A stretch of DNA of 64,000 bases, from positions 16,639,001-16,703,000 of the forward strand of contig CM044311.1 in NCBI GenBank assembly GCA_024291935.2, read 5' to 3'. The notes beneath the pieces were generated by a model, which ran no database searches, was not told the DNA's origin, and was given only the letters and a program-made list of their open reading frames with translations. This document shows positions 9,226 through 19,910 of the stretch, one piece after another. Position numbers and translations under genes: made by a program. The stretch comes from Okapia johnstoni (Eukaryota; Chordata; Mammalia; Artiodactyla; Giraffidae). The first letter of the stretch is position 1. Every line of letters begins with the position of its first letter.

Positions 9226-10960
9226 AATATGCATATCTTTAACACATATATTTAATAGCTAGAAAATACTGCAAAATTTGAATAGACCTTGATTTAGATG
9301 TTACCTTAAAAACAATTGACTATTTACTTTCCAAATATTTGCAATTTAAAGTAACACTAATGTTTGCACATAAAATGTTTCTGTGTGGTGGTGATGGCAG
9401 AGCAACCCTTATTCAAAAGGTATTGATGAGCTCAGCTTCTTTGATTGACTTGGAAGATTAAAAGGCAATTTATTAATAATGTCTCTAACAGGACTTAAGG
9501 GCTCTTTTGCCCTAATAAATCCATTTTCTTTGGCAGTTTCATGTTTTGCTATTTGGTTTTAAATTAAAGTATCTCATTAAAAATCCTTCCTTTTGTGTCA
9601 GAAACTCCTTATTACCTATAGAAAGATTCTGTGTAACATCCAATGATCTATCTTTGTAGGCACACTTGTAATTAATAGGCACTTTTGTAATTTATACTGC
9701 CAAAAGCATGAAAATATTGACTGAAAATTCTATAATTTCATGCAGCTTTTTGTTCTTTTTAATTCATGGAATAACTTTAAAACTAGCTGTTGAGTGTAAA
9801 AATGAAATGCATCTATTCTTTACACACGATCTTAGCCAAAAGGCCAAGAAGTGATACAACCATTCTTAAAAGCAATCATTTAAAAGGCAGGTCTCCATTT
9901 TAAGTTTGACTGAGCTTCCTTCTCTGATAACAGTAAAAGGACTGTAGCAATTGAAAAAACTGTAATTTTTAACCATATAACAAAATCTCAATAAATGTTT
10001 AGCCAATGTTATTAATATGTATGTATATTCAGCAACTTTAATTCATTCACACATTGACTTAAATGCCATCATTTCATAAAGCGAAGTCAATCTAACTAAC
10101 TAGTCTTTCAAACATTGTAAATACTTTATGTTGATTATCCAAATACATTCCACGTAAGCCACAGTTAGCATGTAAAGATTAACTCAGCCAGTCCACTGTA
10201 AAACCCATAACTGCTCTAATAAAATCTTGACCTGGATTTGAGAGTATTGGCGGATAAAGAACACTAGCGAACATACACAAGTGAATTAGACATAACAATC
10301 ATGCATTTGTTCTTCAGCACATCTGTAGTTTGTTTGTAGCTTCTACTAGTATTGTGTGGGACTGAAATGTACTTTCCACTTATAAATTAAACGAGAGACC
10401 TGACACAGTCATTACAGGAATTTCAGCCTGCAAGTGTGCTGGTTTCATGTTTTCCATTTCCTCTGACCTTTTCCCTCCCATCAGAACTATAAATGGTGAA
10501 CAGTATGCTTATTTTTATTTGTTTTACTGTTTGAGGCTTTTGATATGCAGTGAAATCCACTTTAGGCATAAGGTTTTGATCCAAATTAAAAAAATAAATA
10601 AGTGAAAAGACTTAATAAGAAAGGAAGGCATAATTACAGGGAATAAAGGAGTTTAAGAGAGTTCAGAGACTGCAAAATGAACAAGGGAAGAAAACAGTAT
10701 AAAAATAAATAATCCAGCAAATGAAAAGAAACTTCTTTTTTAAGAGTGTTTAAGTATTTCAGTGAAAGGAGATAAAATGAGAATTATAGTTCTTGAAAAT
10801 CTAATTTATTTATGCAAGAGACAAAGATCACATCATTTTTTAAAAATCTCAAAATAAAGGAGCCACAAAATAGAACTTCAAGTTATGCCAGTGACATTTT
10901 CAACGCAGCAGGTAGTAGAATGTTATACTGGTCCTTTGGGAAGTAGATTTAAAGAAGGCT
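9226..10960. other. Unique intergenic sequence
   Basis: About 1.7 kb almost free of recognisable repeats, except the U2 fragment at 9820-9855. Base composition is AT-rich but complex. No open frame of note. It could be single-copy DNA alignable to other mammals. Confidence 0.5.
9820..9855 (-). pseudogene. U2 snRNA 5'-end fragment
   Basis: Read on the minus strand, 9855 down to 9820 matches the first ~36 nt of U2 snRNA: the invariant run ggccttttggctaagatc is intact, with about four mismatches around it, two of them CpG-type transitions. It stops just before the branch-point recognition sequence. The rest of U2 is absent, so this is a truncated retroposed fragment and cannot be a functional gene. 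Confidence 0.75.
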
Positions 10961-10972
10961 ATCAAGATACTC

Positions 10973-11234
10973 CGGAGAAGGCAGTGGCACCCCACTCCAG
11001 TACTCTTGCCTGGAAAATCCCATGGACAGAGGAGCCTGGTAGGCTAAAGTCCATGGGGTCGCTAAGAGTCAGACACGACTGAGCGACTTCACTTCCATTT
11101 TTCCTTTTCATGCACTGGAGAAGGAAATGGCAACCCACTCCAGTGTTCTTGCCTGGAGAATCCCAGGGACGGCGGAGCCTGCCGTCTATGGGGTCGCACA
11201 GAGTTGGAAGTGACTTAGCAGCAGCAGCAGCAGC
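10973..11234 (+). mobile_element. Bov-A2 SINE (dimer) with AGC tail
   Basis: Two BovB-derived monomers in tandem (first ccccactccagtactcttgc, second aacccactccagtgttcttg), ending in an AGC trinucleotide run. The perfect 12-bp duplication atcaagatactc at 10961-10972 and 11235-11246 fixes both ends. The perfect duplication suggests a young insertion. Confidence 0.95.
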
Positions 11235-11248
11235 ATCAAGATACTCTC

Positions 11249-11466
11249 AGGGCTTTCCTTTTTGGCTCAGTTGGGAAAGACTCGGCCTGCAATGTAGGAT
11301 ACTCAGGTCCGATCCCTGGGTTGAGAAGACTCACTGGAGAAGGGAATAGCTACCCACTGTAGTGTACCTTCCTGGAGAATTCCATGGACAGCAGAGCCTG
11401 GAGAGCTACAGTCCATGGGGTCACAAAGAGTCAGGCAAGATTGAGCAATTAACACTTTCACTTCAC
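11249..11466 (+). mobile_element. Bov-tA SINE
   Basis: Head agggctttcctttttggctc, end gagcaattaacactttcac. The right flank attaagatattatt (11467-11480) is a diverged third copy of the target at 10961 and 11235. This SINE therefore landed first, and Bov-A2 later entered its left target copy. Confidence 0.92.
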
Positions 11467-11480
11467 ATTAAGATATTATT

Positions 11481-11929
11481 ACCACAATTTTTCTTTTACT
11501 ATTAATGATGACGTGATTTTTAAATTTAAAAGCATTGCTACTTTATTAGAAACATAAGCAGCCATAAAAGGAATTCTTGTTAGAAAAATTTTGTTACATT
11601 CAGGGAAAATCACATTTTATATGTAATATTAGACAACTGAATAGCATAAAATTATAATATTTTGTAAATATAAAGTTTGCTAATATATAGTGTTTACTTG
11701 ATGGAAGGTGGAGTACAGAAAGTGCACTCCAGAATAGTACATGCTAAGTGCAGGCTTTTGTGTAAAGCAATTCTTTTACTTGTATAGCATTTCTTTGGTA
11801 GGATCCTTAAATTCACACATATGCAAACCTACACACACAAAGTTGTTTCTATTGGCTGACTCCTGCGTTGGCTATCGGAGAGAGGTAAAAAGGAGTTTTG
11901 ACTTTTACTCCTTTTTCTTGCCAAATTGT
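11481..11929. other. Intergenic sequence, nothing recognised
   Basis: AT-rich stretch between a SINE and the L1 block, with no gene or repeat that I can support. Confidence 0.45.
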
Positions 11930-12289
11930 CTTGGTTAGAACCTCTAGTTCAGTGCTGCATGGAAGTGGTTAAAATGGACATCCTTCATTTGTCCTGAACT
12001 TAAAGGTAAACCATTTAGTTCTTTCAACTTTAAGTATATTCTGCCTTTCTGTTTTTGGTAGAAGTCCTTTATTAGATTCAAAAGTGTCTTTTTCTAGTTA
12101 TATTTTGTAAACGTTTAATATTGTTTTTAATTATTTTTAGTGTTGGATTTTGTCAAATATTTTTGTGTGTGTATCTATTGAGATGTTTGTGTTTTTTGTC
12201 CTTTATTCTATTGATATATTATGTTGACTTTTAAAATGTTAAACTACATTTTTCTTCCTAGGATAAATCCTACTTGGTCATGGTGGATG

Positions 12290-12505
12290 GGACTTCCCAG
12301 GTGACTCAGTGGTAAAGAATCCATTTGCCAAGCAGGAGATGCAGCAGACACAGTTTCGATCCCTGGATTGGGAAGATCCCCCACTGGAGAAGGAAATGGC
12401 AACCCATTCTAGTATTCCCATTTGGGAAATCTTATGGACAGAGCAGCTTAGCAGACTGAGTCCATGGGGTCACAAAGAGTCAGACACAATTTAGCAACTA
12501 AACAA
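12290..12505 (+). mobile_element. Bov-tA SINE
   Basis: Head gacttcccaggtgactcag, central ctggagaaggaaatggcaac, and an aacaacaacaac tail. Diverged head (13-base difference around the ttgccaagcagg box). Confidence 0.92.
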
Positions 12506-13376
12506 CAACAACAAAGAAGTCTATTTCACCTAAGTTATATAATCTGTTAGCATACAGATGTTCATAGTATTCCTTTATAAACCTGTGCAATGTCTGAAAA
12601 TTCAGTAGTGATCTTTCCTCTTTTCTTTCTTTTTTAATTTAAGTGATTTTAGTCTCCTTTCATTTCCTGTTTAGTCTAGCTAAAGCTTTGTCACTTCTGT
12701 TAATATTTTCAAAGAACTATCCTTTATTTCACTGAGGCTTTTCTTCTTTTTTTCATTCTCAATTTTATTTATTTCTATTATAATCATTGTTTCCTTCCCC
12801 CGGCTTGTTTTGGCTAGAGAGTCTTCTTTTTTAGCTTAGTAATATGGATTGTTACATTATTGATTTGAGATATTTGTTTTCTTTCTTATTACAGGCATTT
12901 ACTATGATAAATGTTTCTTTACATACTGCTTTAAGCACATCCCCTAAGTTTTGGGATGTTGTGTTTCCATTTTCACTCATCTCACACTATTTTCTAATTT
13001 TTCTTTGATTTCTTCTTTGATCCAATGATTATTTAGGAGTGTGTTTTTAATTTCCACACATTTTGACAGTCTTTGTTTAATTCAGACTGCTATAACAAAA
13101 TACAGTAGACTGGGTAGCTTATTAAACAGCAGAAATTTGTTGCTCACAGTTCTGGAGGCTGGAAGTACAAGGTCAGGGTACAAGAATGGTCAAGCAAGGC
13201 CTCTGTTCCAACATCTTGTTGTAGTCTCACATCATGGAAGCACTAGGATCTCTCTGAATCTTCTCTAAGGAGCTAATCTCATTCAGTTGAATGCTGTTTC
13301 CTCAAAATTCACATTCAAATTCTAAGCCCCAAATGTGATGGTAGTGGGACCTTTGGAATGTGTTTAAGTGATGAGT

Positions 13377-13584
13377 TTGCCTGGTGGTTCAGATGGTGAA
13401 GAATCTGCCTGCAATGCAAGAGGCCCAGGTTTGATCCCTGGGTAGGGAAGATAACCTGAAGAAGGGGATGGCTACCCACTCCAGTATTCTTGCCTGGGGA
13501 ATTCCAGGGACAAAGGAGACTGGCAGGGCCTATAGTCCGTGGGACTGCAAAAAGCTGGACATGATGGAGCCACTTTAACTTTTG
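13377..13584 (+). mobile_element. Bov-tA SINE
   Basis: Plus-strand arm of the palindrome, from tttgcctggtggttcag to gagccactttaac. Confidence 0.92.
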
Positions 13585-13629
13585 AATTTTTTCTACATAA
13601 TGAGATCAAGTCTTCATGAAGGAGATCAG

Positions 13630-13813
13630 TGGTGGTTTAGTCGCTCAATCGTGTCTGACTCTTAAGAACCTCACCAAGTTCCTCTGTCCATGGAATTCTC
13701 CAGGCAAGGATAATGGAGTGGGTAGCCATTCCCTTCTTCCTGACCCAGGAACTGAACCTGGGCCTCCTGCTTTGCAGGCAGATTCCTTACCGTTTGAGCC
13801 ACCAGGGAAGCCC
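13630..13813 (-). mobile_element. Bov-tA SINE, internally deleted
   Basis: Minus-strand arm of the palindrome. It lacks the gatcccctggag box and the cagtccatggggtcgc block that the plus arm retains in altered form. Confidence 0.9.
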
Positions 13814-14920
13814 ATTACTTATCATACCTTCCAAAGGTCCCATCTACCATCACTTTTGGGTCTTAGAATTTGAACATACAAGTTTTGAGGAAACTCAAAC
13901 ATTCAGATTATAGCAGGAGTTTTCCAAATTTCCTTCTGTTATTGGTTTGTAGTTTCATTCCACTGTGGTCAAAAATATGATTTGTATGAATTAAATCAGG
14001 TATATTTACTGAGTCTTATTTTATGATCTAATATATAATTTATAAGACAGAATGTTCCAGGTGCACATTAGAAGAATGTGTATTATGCTGTTTGCAGGTA
14101 TGATTACTCTTATGGCTTTTAGTTCCCTCTAGTTCTTAGTGTTGGTTCATGTTAATCTTTGCCTAGTGGTTCTAACCATGATTGAAAATGGGAGTACTGA
14201 AATTTCCATCTATTGAGTTGTCTGTTTTCCTCTTCAATTCTGTCCATTTTTGTTTCATATATTTTAACTCTCTGTTGTAAGGTGCATATATGTTTATAAT
14301 GGTATGTCTTGCTAATTAATTTACCAACCCTCTTATCACTTTAAAATGTATGTTTCTGCTAACAATTTTTATCTTAAATTCTATTTTGTCTATATTAGTA
14401 CAACCACTCCAGCTCCTTTTTGGTTACAGTTTGCATGGTACATCTTCTTCCGCTCTTTCAATTTTGACCTATCTGTGTCTTTGAATATGAAACATGTCTC
14501 TTTTAGATAACATATAGATGAATCACATTTATTATTTTTTATTCTAATCTCTGATTTTTTTCTTGTTTCTAGAATATTTTTATTAAATGTAAATCTGATG
14601 TTATTGTTTTCCCATTTAAATTAACCATGATAATTTAAACAAGATAAAATCAGCTTCAGAGAATAGCATGTTGACTCATTAAGATCAGATACTCACTTGT
14701 TTCACTTTACTTTTCTACCTTTTTACCTTTGTTTACTGTGGTAGAACATACATTAAAGAAGTTTGCCATATTAACCATTTTTTATATACAATTAGTAGCT
14801 TTAGTTACATTTTTAATGTTGTGCAACCATCATTATTATTTCTAAAAGTTATTGTCACCAAATCAAAAACTCAACTGAAACATAAATCCGTTAAGCAATC
14901 ATCTCCATTCTCCACTTCCT

Positions 14921-15125
14921 CTGAAAGTGAAAGTTGCCCAGTTGTGCCCAACTCTTTGCGACCCCATGAACTGTAGTAGTCAGGCTTCTCCATGCAATTA
15001 TCCAGGCAAGAATACTGGAGTGGGTTGCTATTTCCTTCTTTAGGGGATCGTCTCAACCTAGGGATCAAACCCAGGTCTCCTGAATTACAGGCAGATTCTT
15101 TACCATCTGAGCCACCAGGGAAGCC
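14921..15125 (-). mobile_element. Bov-tA SINE
   Basis: Reverse copy, from gaaagttgcccagttgtgcc to gagccaccagggaagcc, inserted in the L1 3' UTR. Confidence 0.93.
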
Positions 15126-15437
15126 TCTTCCTTAGACTCTGGTAATTTCTAGTTTAGTTTCTTTCTCTGTGAATTTGCCTATCCTAGGTAATTCATGTAA
15201 GTAGAATTATACAATATATGCCCGTTTGTGGGTGGCTCATTTCACTTAGCGTAATGTTTTCAAGGTTCATCCACTTTGTAGTATATGTCAGATCTTCAAC
15301 CTTTTTTGTGGCTGAATAATATATATATGTAACATATTTATATCTATTGGTGAACATTTGATTTGCTTCTACCTTTTGGCTATTGTGGATAATCAATGCT
15401 GGCATACAAGTATCAGTTTGAGTCACTGCTTTCAATT

Positions 15438-16543
15438 GTTGCTGTTCAGTCACTAAGTCATGTCTGATTCTCTGTGACCCCATGAACTGCAGCATGCCAG
15501 GCCTCCCTGTCCTTCACTATGTCCCTGAGTTTGCTCAGACTCCTGTCCATTGAGTCAGTGATGCCATCCAACCATCTCATCCTCTGTGCCCCTCTTCTCC
15601 TCCTGCCCTCAATCTTTCCCAGCATCAGGGTCTTTTCCAATGAGTCAGTTCTTCCCATCAGGTGGCCAAAGTATTGGAGCTTCAGCTTCAGCATTAGTCC
15701 TTCCAATGAATATTCAGGATTGATTTCCTGTAGGCTTGAGTGATTTGATCTCCTTGCTGTCCAAGGGATTCTCAAGAGTCTTTACAGCACCACAGTTCAA
15801 AAGCACCAGTTCTTCAGAGCTCAGGTTTCTTTATGGTCCAACTCTCATATCTGTACATGACTACTGGAAAAACCATAGCTTTGACTATTCAGACCTTAGC
15901 CGTAAAAATGATGTCTCTACTTTTTAACACACTATCTAGGTTTGTCATAGCTTTTCTTTGAAGGAGAAAGCGTCTTTGAAATTCATGGCTGCAGTCACTG
16001 GCAGCAGTGAATTTGAAGCCCAAGAAAATAAAATCTGTCACTATTTCCACTTTTGCCCCACCTATTTGCCATGAAGTGATGGGACTGGATGCCATGCTCT
16101 TCGTTTGTTGAATGTTGAGTTTTAAGCCAGCTTTTTCCTCTCTCCTCTTTCACTCTCATCAAGAAGCTCTCTTCACTTCCTTCCATTAAAGTTGTATCAT
16201 CTGCATATCTGAGGTTGTTGATATGTCTACAGGCAATCTTGATTCCACCTGTGAGTCATCCAGCCCAGCATTTCACATGCTGTACTTGGTTGGGAAGATC
16301 CCCTGGAGGAGAACATGGCAACCCACTCCAGTATTCTTGCCTGGAGAATCACCATTGACAGAGGAGCCTGACTGGCTGCAGTCTTTGGGGTAGCAGAATT
16401 GGACACGACTGAGCAACTAAGCACAGCACAGCACTACATTGTGGATATAAGTTAAATGAGCATAGTGGAAATATATAGTCTTGTTGTACTCCTTTTCCAA
16501 TTTTGAACCAATCTGTTGTTGCACATCTAGTTCTAATTGTTGT
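15438..16543 (-). mobile_element. BovB LINE, 3' half, minus strand
   Basis: The minus strand carries the RT-thumb to C-terminal part of BovB; frames at 15458-15775 and 15889-16095 show blocks such as [12 protein letters not shown] and KIEGRRRRG typical of the family. The element interrupts L1. tgctttcaatt (15427-15437) and tgctttccatt (16544-16554) form an 11-bp target-site duplication with one mismatch. A partial Bov-tA is inserted at 16288-16434. Confidence 0.9.
16288..16434 (+). mobile_element. Bov-tA SINE, 5'-truncated, inside BovB
   Basis: Starts at ggttgggaagatcccctgg and ends in an agcacagcacagca run. It replaces or splits BovB text between tttcacatgctgta and ggatataagttaaatgagc. Confidence 0.9.
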
Positions 16544-16599
16544 TGCTTTCCATTATTTTGGGTATATACCTAGGAAAGGACAGCTGGGTCACATTGAAA

Positions 16600-17165
16600 T
16601 GAGAATCTGTGTTCTTGCTTGTGGAGCCAAAGAATGGAATCCATGAACATGCAAACACTCACAGTAGCAAGAGAATAGGATTTATTAAAGAGAAGGAAAG
16701 TACAAAGCTCTCTGCATAGACACTGAGAGGGGGTAAAGAGTCCTGCCCATAAGGCGGAGATTACAGCAGTTTTATATCTGTACCAGTATTGATCTGTACA
16801 TTTTTGGTTGGCTCTTGTTTTTAAATCACATTATTTGTAACCAATCAGTTTAAAGGTCAAGATGCTTAACTTAACATCTTCATGGTTTCTCTTGATCCTC
16901 TGCTTAAGTTACCACTCATTTTCATGCCCCCTGGCCATTTTACAATGCACTAGATATATAGGTTTAAGATTAATGATCAACAGTTGTTTTTCCCTTAAGA
17001 ATATGGAACTGAAGTTAATTACTGCCCTTCCCTGGATCTGAGTGCTGATATTTTATCAGACCAAGGACACATTATTAGAATTTGGGACAAAGAATATAGT
17101 TTTAGGGTAATGGAGTGAGGCATTACTGAAAGCAAGACTGTGGTCTCAGAGTTCTACACTGACTG
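16600..17165 (-). mobile_element. Candidate ERV solo LTR, minus strand
   Basis: About 560 bp interrupts the L1. Read on the minus strand it ends with a tttaataaatcc polyadenylation-like signal followed by text ending ggctccacaagcaagaac, the layout of an R-U5 region. I recognise the style of a ruminant ERV LTR but not the family. No clear flanking duplication could be fixed, so both ends are uncertain by about 10 bp. Confidence 0.5.
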
Positions 17166-17402
17166 CCTAGCAATTTCTACTTCAACATGTTCATTCTATG
17201 TTTAAACTTTTTAGAAACTGCTTAACTATTTTTGTCACCAGCTTCACTATTTTACATTCCTGTAAGCAGTGTGTGAGAGTTCAAATTTCTCTACATCCTC
17301 ATCAACACTTGGTATTACTCCCTTTTTATTTTGCTTATAGTCATTCTGGTAGGTATGATGTGGTATCGTATTGTGGTTTTGAGTCACATTTTCCCCATTA
17401 CA

Positions 17403-18249
17403 AATAGCTGTGAAAAGAAGAAAAGCAAAAAGCAAAGGAGAAAATGAAGGATATACCCATTTGAATGCAGAATTCCAAAGAATGGCAAGGAGAGATAAGA
17501 AAGCCTTCCTCAGTGATCAATGCAAAGAAATAGAGGAAAACAACAGAATGGGAAAGACTAGAGATCTCTTCAAGAAAATTAGAGATATCAAGGGAACATT
17601 TCATGAAAAGATGGGCTCAATAAAGGAGAGAAATGGTATGGACCTAACAGAAGCAGAAGATATTAAGAAGAGGTGGCAAGAATACACAGAAGAACTATAC
17701 AAAAAAGATCTTCATGATCCAGATAATCACTAAGGTGTGATCACTCACCTAGAGCCAGACATCCTAGAATGTGAAGTCAAATGGGTCTTAGAAAGCATCA
17801 CTACGAACAAAGCTAGTGGAGATGATGAAATTCCAGCTGAGTTATTTCAAATCCTGAAAGATGATACTGTGAAAGTGCTGCACTCGATATGCCAGCACAT
17901 TTTGAAAACTCACCAGTGGCCACAGGACTGGAAAAGGTCAGTTTTCATTTCAATCCCAAAGAAAGGCAACGCCAAAGAATGCTCAAACTACCACACAATT
18001 GCACTCATCTCACATGCTAGTAAAGTAATGCTCAAAATTCTCCAAGCCAGACTTCAGCAATATGTGAACCGTGAACTTCCAAATGTTCAAGCTGGTTTTA
18101 GAAAAGGCAGAGGAACCAGAGATCAAATTTTCAACATCTGCTGAATACTTGAAAAAGCAAGAGAGTTCCAGAAAAACATCTATTTCTGCTTTATTGACTA
18201 TGCCAAAGCCTTTGACTGTGTGGATAACAATAAACTGTGGAAAATTCTA
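17403..18249 (+). mobile_element. BovB LINE fragment (linker to RT palm)
   Basis: The element lacks both its 5' part and its 3' end. It is inserted in the L1 between 17402 and 18250. The 3' loss is unusual for a retrocopy and implies a later deletion. Confidence 0.9.
17410..18249 (+). pseudogene. BovB reverse transcriptase remnant
   Basis: One continuous frame encodes about 280 residues of the region between endonuclease and RT and the first RT motifs of an RTE-clade LINE. Visible blocks are HLNAEFQRMARRDKKAF, FISIPKKGNAKECSNY, QAGFRKGRGTRDQI and the motif-A block FCFIDYAKAFDCVD, whose aspartates coordinate metal in active RTs. Two in-frame stops break it, at 17731-17733 and 18142-18144. The catalytic YADD segment lies beyond the truncation, so the product could not work. 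Confidence 0.9.
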
Positions 18250-18269
18250 TTGCTTCATTGTCGGTATTC

Positions 18270-18695
18270 TGTGGGGAAATTAACAAGATGGCACCGGTCA
18301 GGCTCTCATCCCTTGTTCTGCAAACAAACTTTGCACTGTTTATGTAACAGCTGTGATCACCTACAGCACTGTGCATTCGCATCATGAGGTACTTCCTTGG
18401 TCACACTCTACTTTGTGCAGCGCTCATGAATGAGCTCCACCTAAAAAGTAGCAGCATTTACTGCTACATCATGGCTGTGTCCCTTGGATCAGCCATGAGT
18501 GGAGAGAATATATCATGTCTGCTGCTGTGGCTGCTGCATCAGCCAGAAGAGAATAAACCTGTCTACTGTTCCTAAGGCTCCTCCAGTTTTCTTTCATCTT
18601 CTTAGCTCACCCCATGCTTACCTGGGTTGAGCAAACCACGCAATCAGTGTGACAGCAAGTCAATCAGCATCATGAACAGGATGAAGAGCAATACA
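18270..18695 (+). mobile_element. ERV solo LTR
   Basis: A 426-bp unit begins tgtggggaaattaacaag and ends in ...aataca (TG...CA), flanked by tattc at 18265-18269 and 18696-18700. L1 sequence resumes directly on both sides. An aataaa signal lies at 18552-18557, followed by a gtctactgttcctaagg-like downstream region. No internal viral genes adjoin it, so it is a solo LTR. A 5-bp duplication would suit a class III or related ERV, but the class is not proven. Confidence 0.7.
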
Positions 18696-19910
18696 TATTC
18701 TTTATGTATTCTGACTATTAAAGCTTTATTAGATATATGGTTTGCATATATTTCTCTTATTCTGTATGTTTTCCACTTTTTTGATAATGTCCTTTGATGC
18801 ACAAAATTCTTAATTTTGATGAAGTCCAATTTGTGTGTCATATGTTTCTCCTACATTTGACATCATACCTAACAATCCAATGTCAAATACAAGAGTGGGA
18901 AAACTAACTCATATGTTTTCTTCTAAGACTTTTATGATTTTGATCTGCATCTTGGTCCTTAATCAAATTTGAATCAACTTTTACATGATGTGAGGCAGGG
19001 TCCCAACTTTGTTCTTTTGCATTCAGAAATCCCGTTGTCCCAGCACTATTTGTTGAAGAAACGATTGTTTCTCCATTGGATATACTTGGAACCCTTCTGA
19101 AAATCAATTGTTCAGAAAAATTTCTGTACTATAAACTTTATTCAATTGTTATTTCTGGGCTCTCAATTTTACTTACTATGGGTATTTATTTTAATTATAA
19201 CAATATTCAATCTTTCAATCTTTTCATTTATTTAAGTCTTACTTAGCTTCTTTCAAGATGCCTTGTAGTTTCTAGTATATGATTGTTTTACCTCTGGTTA
19301 AATTTATGATTACATGTTTTGTTCTTTTACATGATGTTGTAAGTGAGACTGCTAATTAATTTCCTTTTTGTGTGTGTATCCATAAGGGATATTGGTCTGT
19401 GAGTTCCCTTTTTCTTATACGTCTCTATCTAGCTTTGGTATCAAGATAATGCTAACCTTTTATAATGACTTACGAAGTACTTCCTCCTCTTCTCTTTTTG
19501 GAATGATTTGAGAAGGATTAGTGTTGATTCTTTTTTAAATATTTAGTAGGATTTTCCAGTGAGGCCATTTGACCCTGGGCTTTTCTTTGTTGGAGGATTT
19601 TTGATTATTGGTTCAAGCTCTATAGCATTATTGAGATTTTCTATTTATATTTCTTATTGAGACACATTAGGTAATTAATGTGCTAGTAGGAATTTGTCCA
19701 TTTTATTTTGACACCTAATTGCCCATAATATTTTCTTAAAATCTTTCCTGTCACTGAAGACATGTTTTAATTGATGAAGAGAAAATTGTGAGGTTTTTCT
19801 CTTTCTACAATTGTCAAAAGAAATCATTCTGTTCTTAAAAACTTTTATTGTGCCTTATCTCTCAATCTTAATATTGTTCCTTCTTGGGGATTTTAATGGT
19901 TAGCATCATC

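Larger units (their letters stand above)
13287..13906. repeat. Large imperfect palindrome (LTR + SINE arms)
   Basis: Outer arms 13287-13375 and 13816-13906 are inverted copies with long shared tracts (ttcaaattctaag; gtgatggtag; tgggacctttggaa). Inner arms are Bov-tA copies at 13377-13584 (+) and 13630-13813 (-). Both SINEs sit at the same position relative to the LTR text, and both share the variants aggcccaggtt and atggctacccactcc. A spacer of about 45 bp separates the halves. Confidence 0.75.
13067..13915 (-). mobile_element. MaLR-type LTR with internal inverted duplication
   Basis: Plus strand ctgctataacaaaatacagt, cagttctggaggctgg and, at the far end, aaactcaaacattcag-attatagca are the reverse complement of an MLT1/MST-like LTR. 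The part at 13287-13375 is in the opposite orientation to the rest and is an inverted copy of 13816-13906. Two Bov-tA copies in opposite orientations lie between them. The LTR itself is inserted in L1 ORF2. Confidence 0.65.
11930..14640 (-). mobile_element. L1 ORF2 5'/central part, minus strand, interrupted
   Basis: Plus-strand blocks such as ttccattccactgtggtc-like text near 13950, gttttgggatgttgtgtttcc (12950-12970) and the tggttacagtttgcatggta region (14420) are reverse complements of the endonuclease-to-RT part of L1 ORF2. It is interrupted by a Bov-tA (12290-12505) and by the MaLR/SINE block 13067-13915. It is decayed, with many stops. Confidence 0.75.
14710..19905 (-). mobile_element. 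L1 (3' UTR to RT region), minus strand, heavily interrupted
   Basis: Reading down in coordinate order: 3' UTR (tgccatattaaccatttttt, tgtgcaaccatcattatt), ORF2 3' end (caaggttcatccactttg), ORF2 C-terminal part (17166-17402), then upstream ORF2 (18696-19905, e.g. gatgcacaaaattcttaatt). Pieces are 14710-14920, 15126-15437, 16544-16599, 17166-17402, 18250-18269 and 18696-19905. Insertions of Bov-tA, three BovB copies and two LTRs separate them. Confidence 0.75.

Noticed and set aside
9820..9855. Functional U2 snRNA gene
   Set aside because: Only about 36 of roughly 190 nt are present, with mismatches and no snRNA promoter elements.
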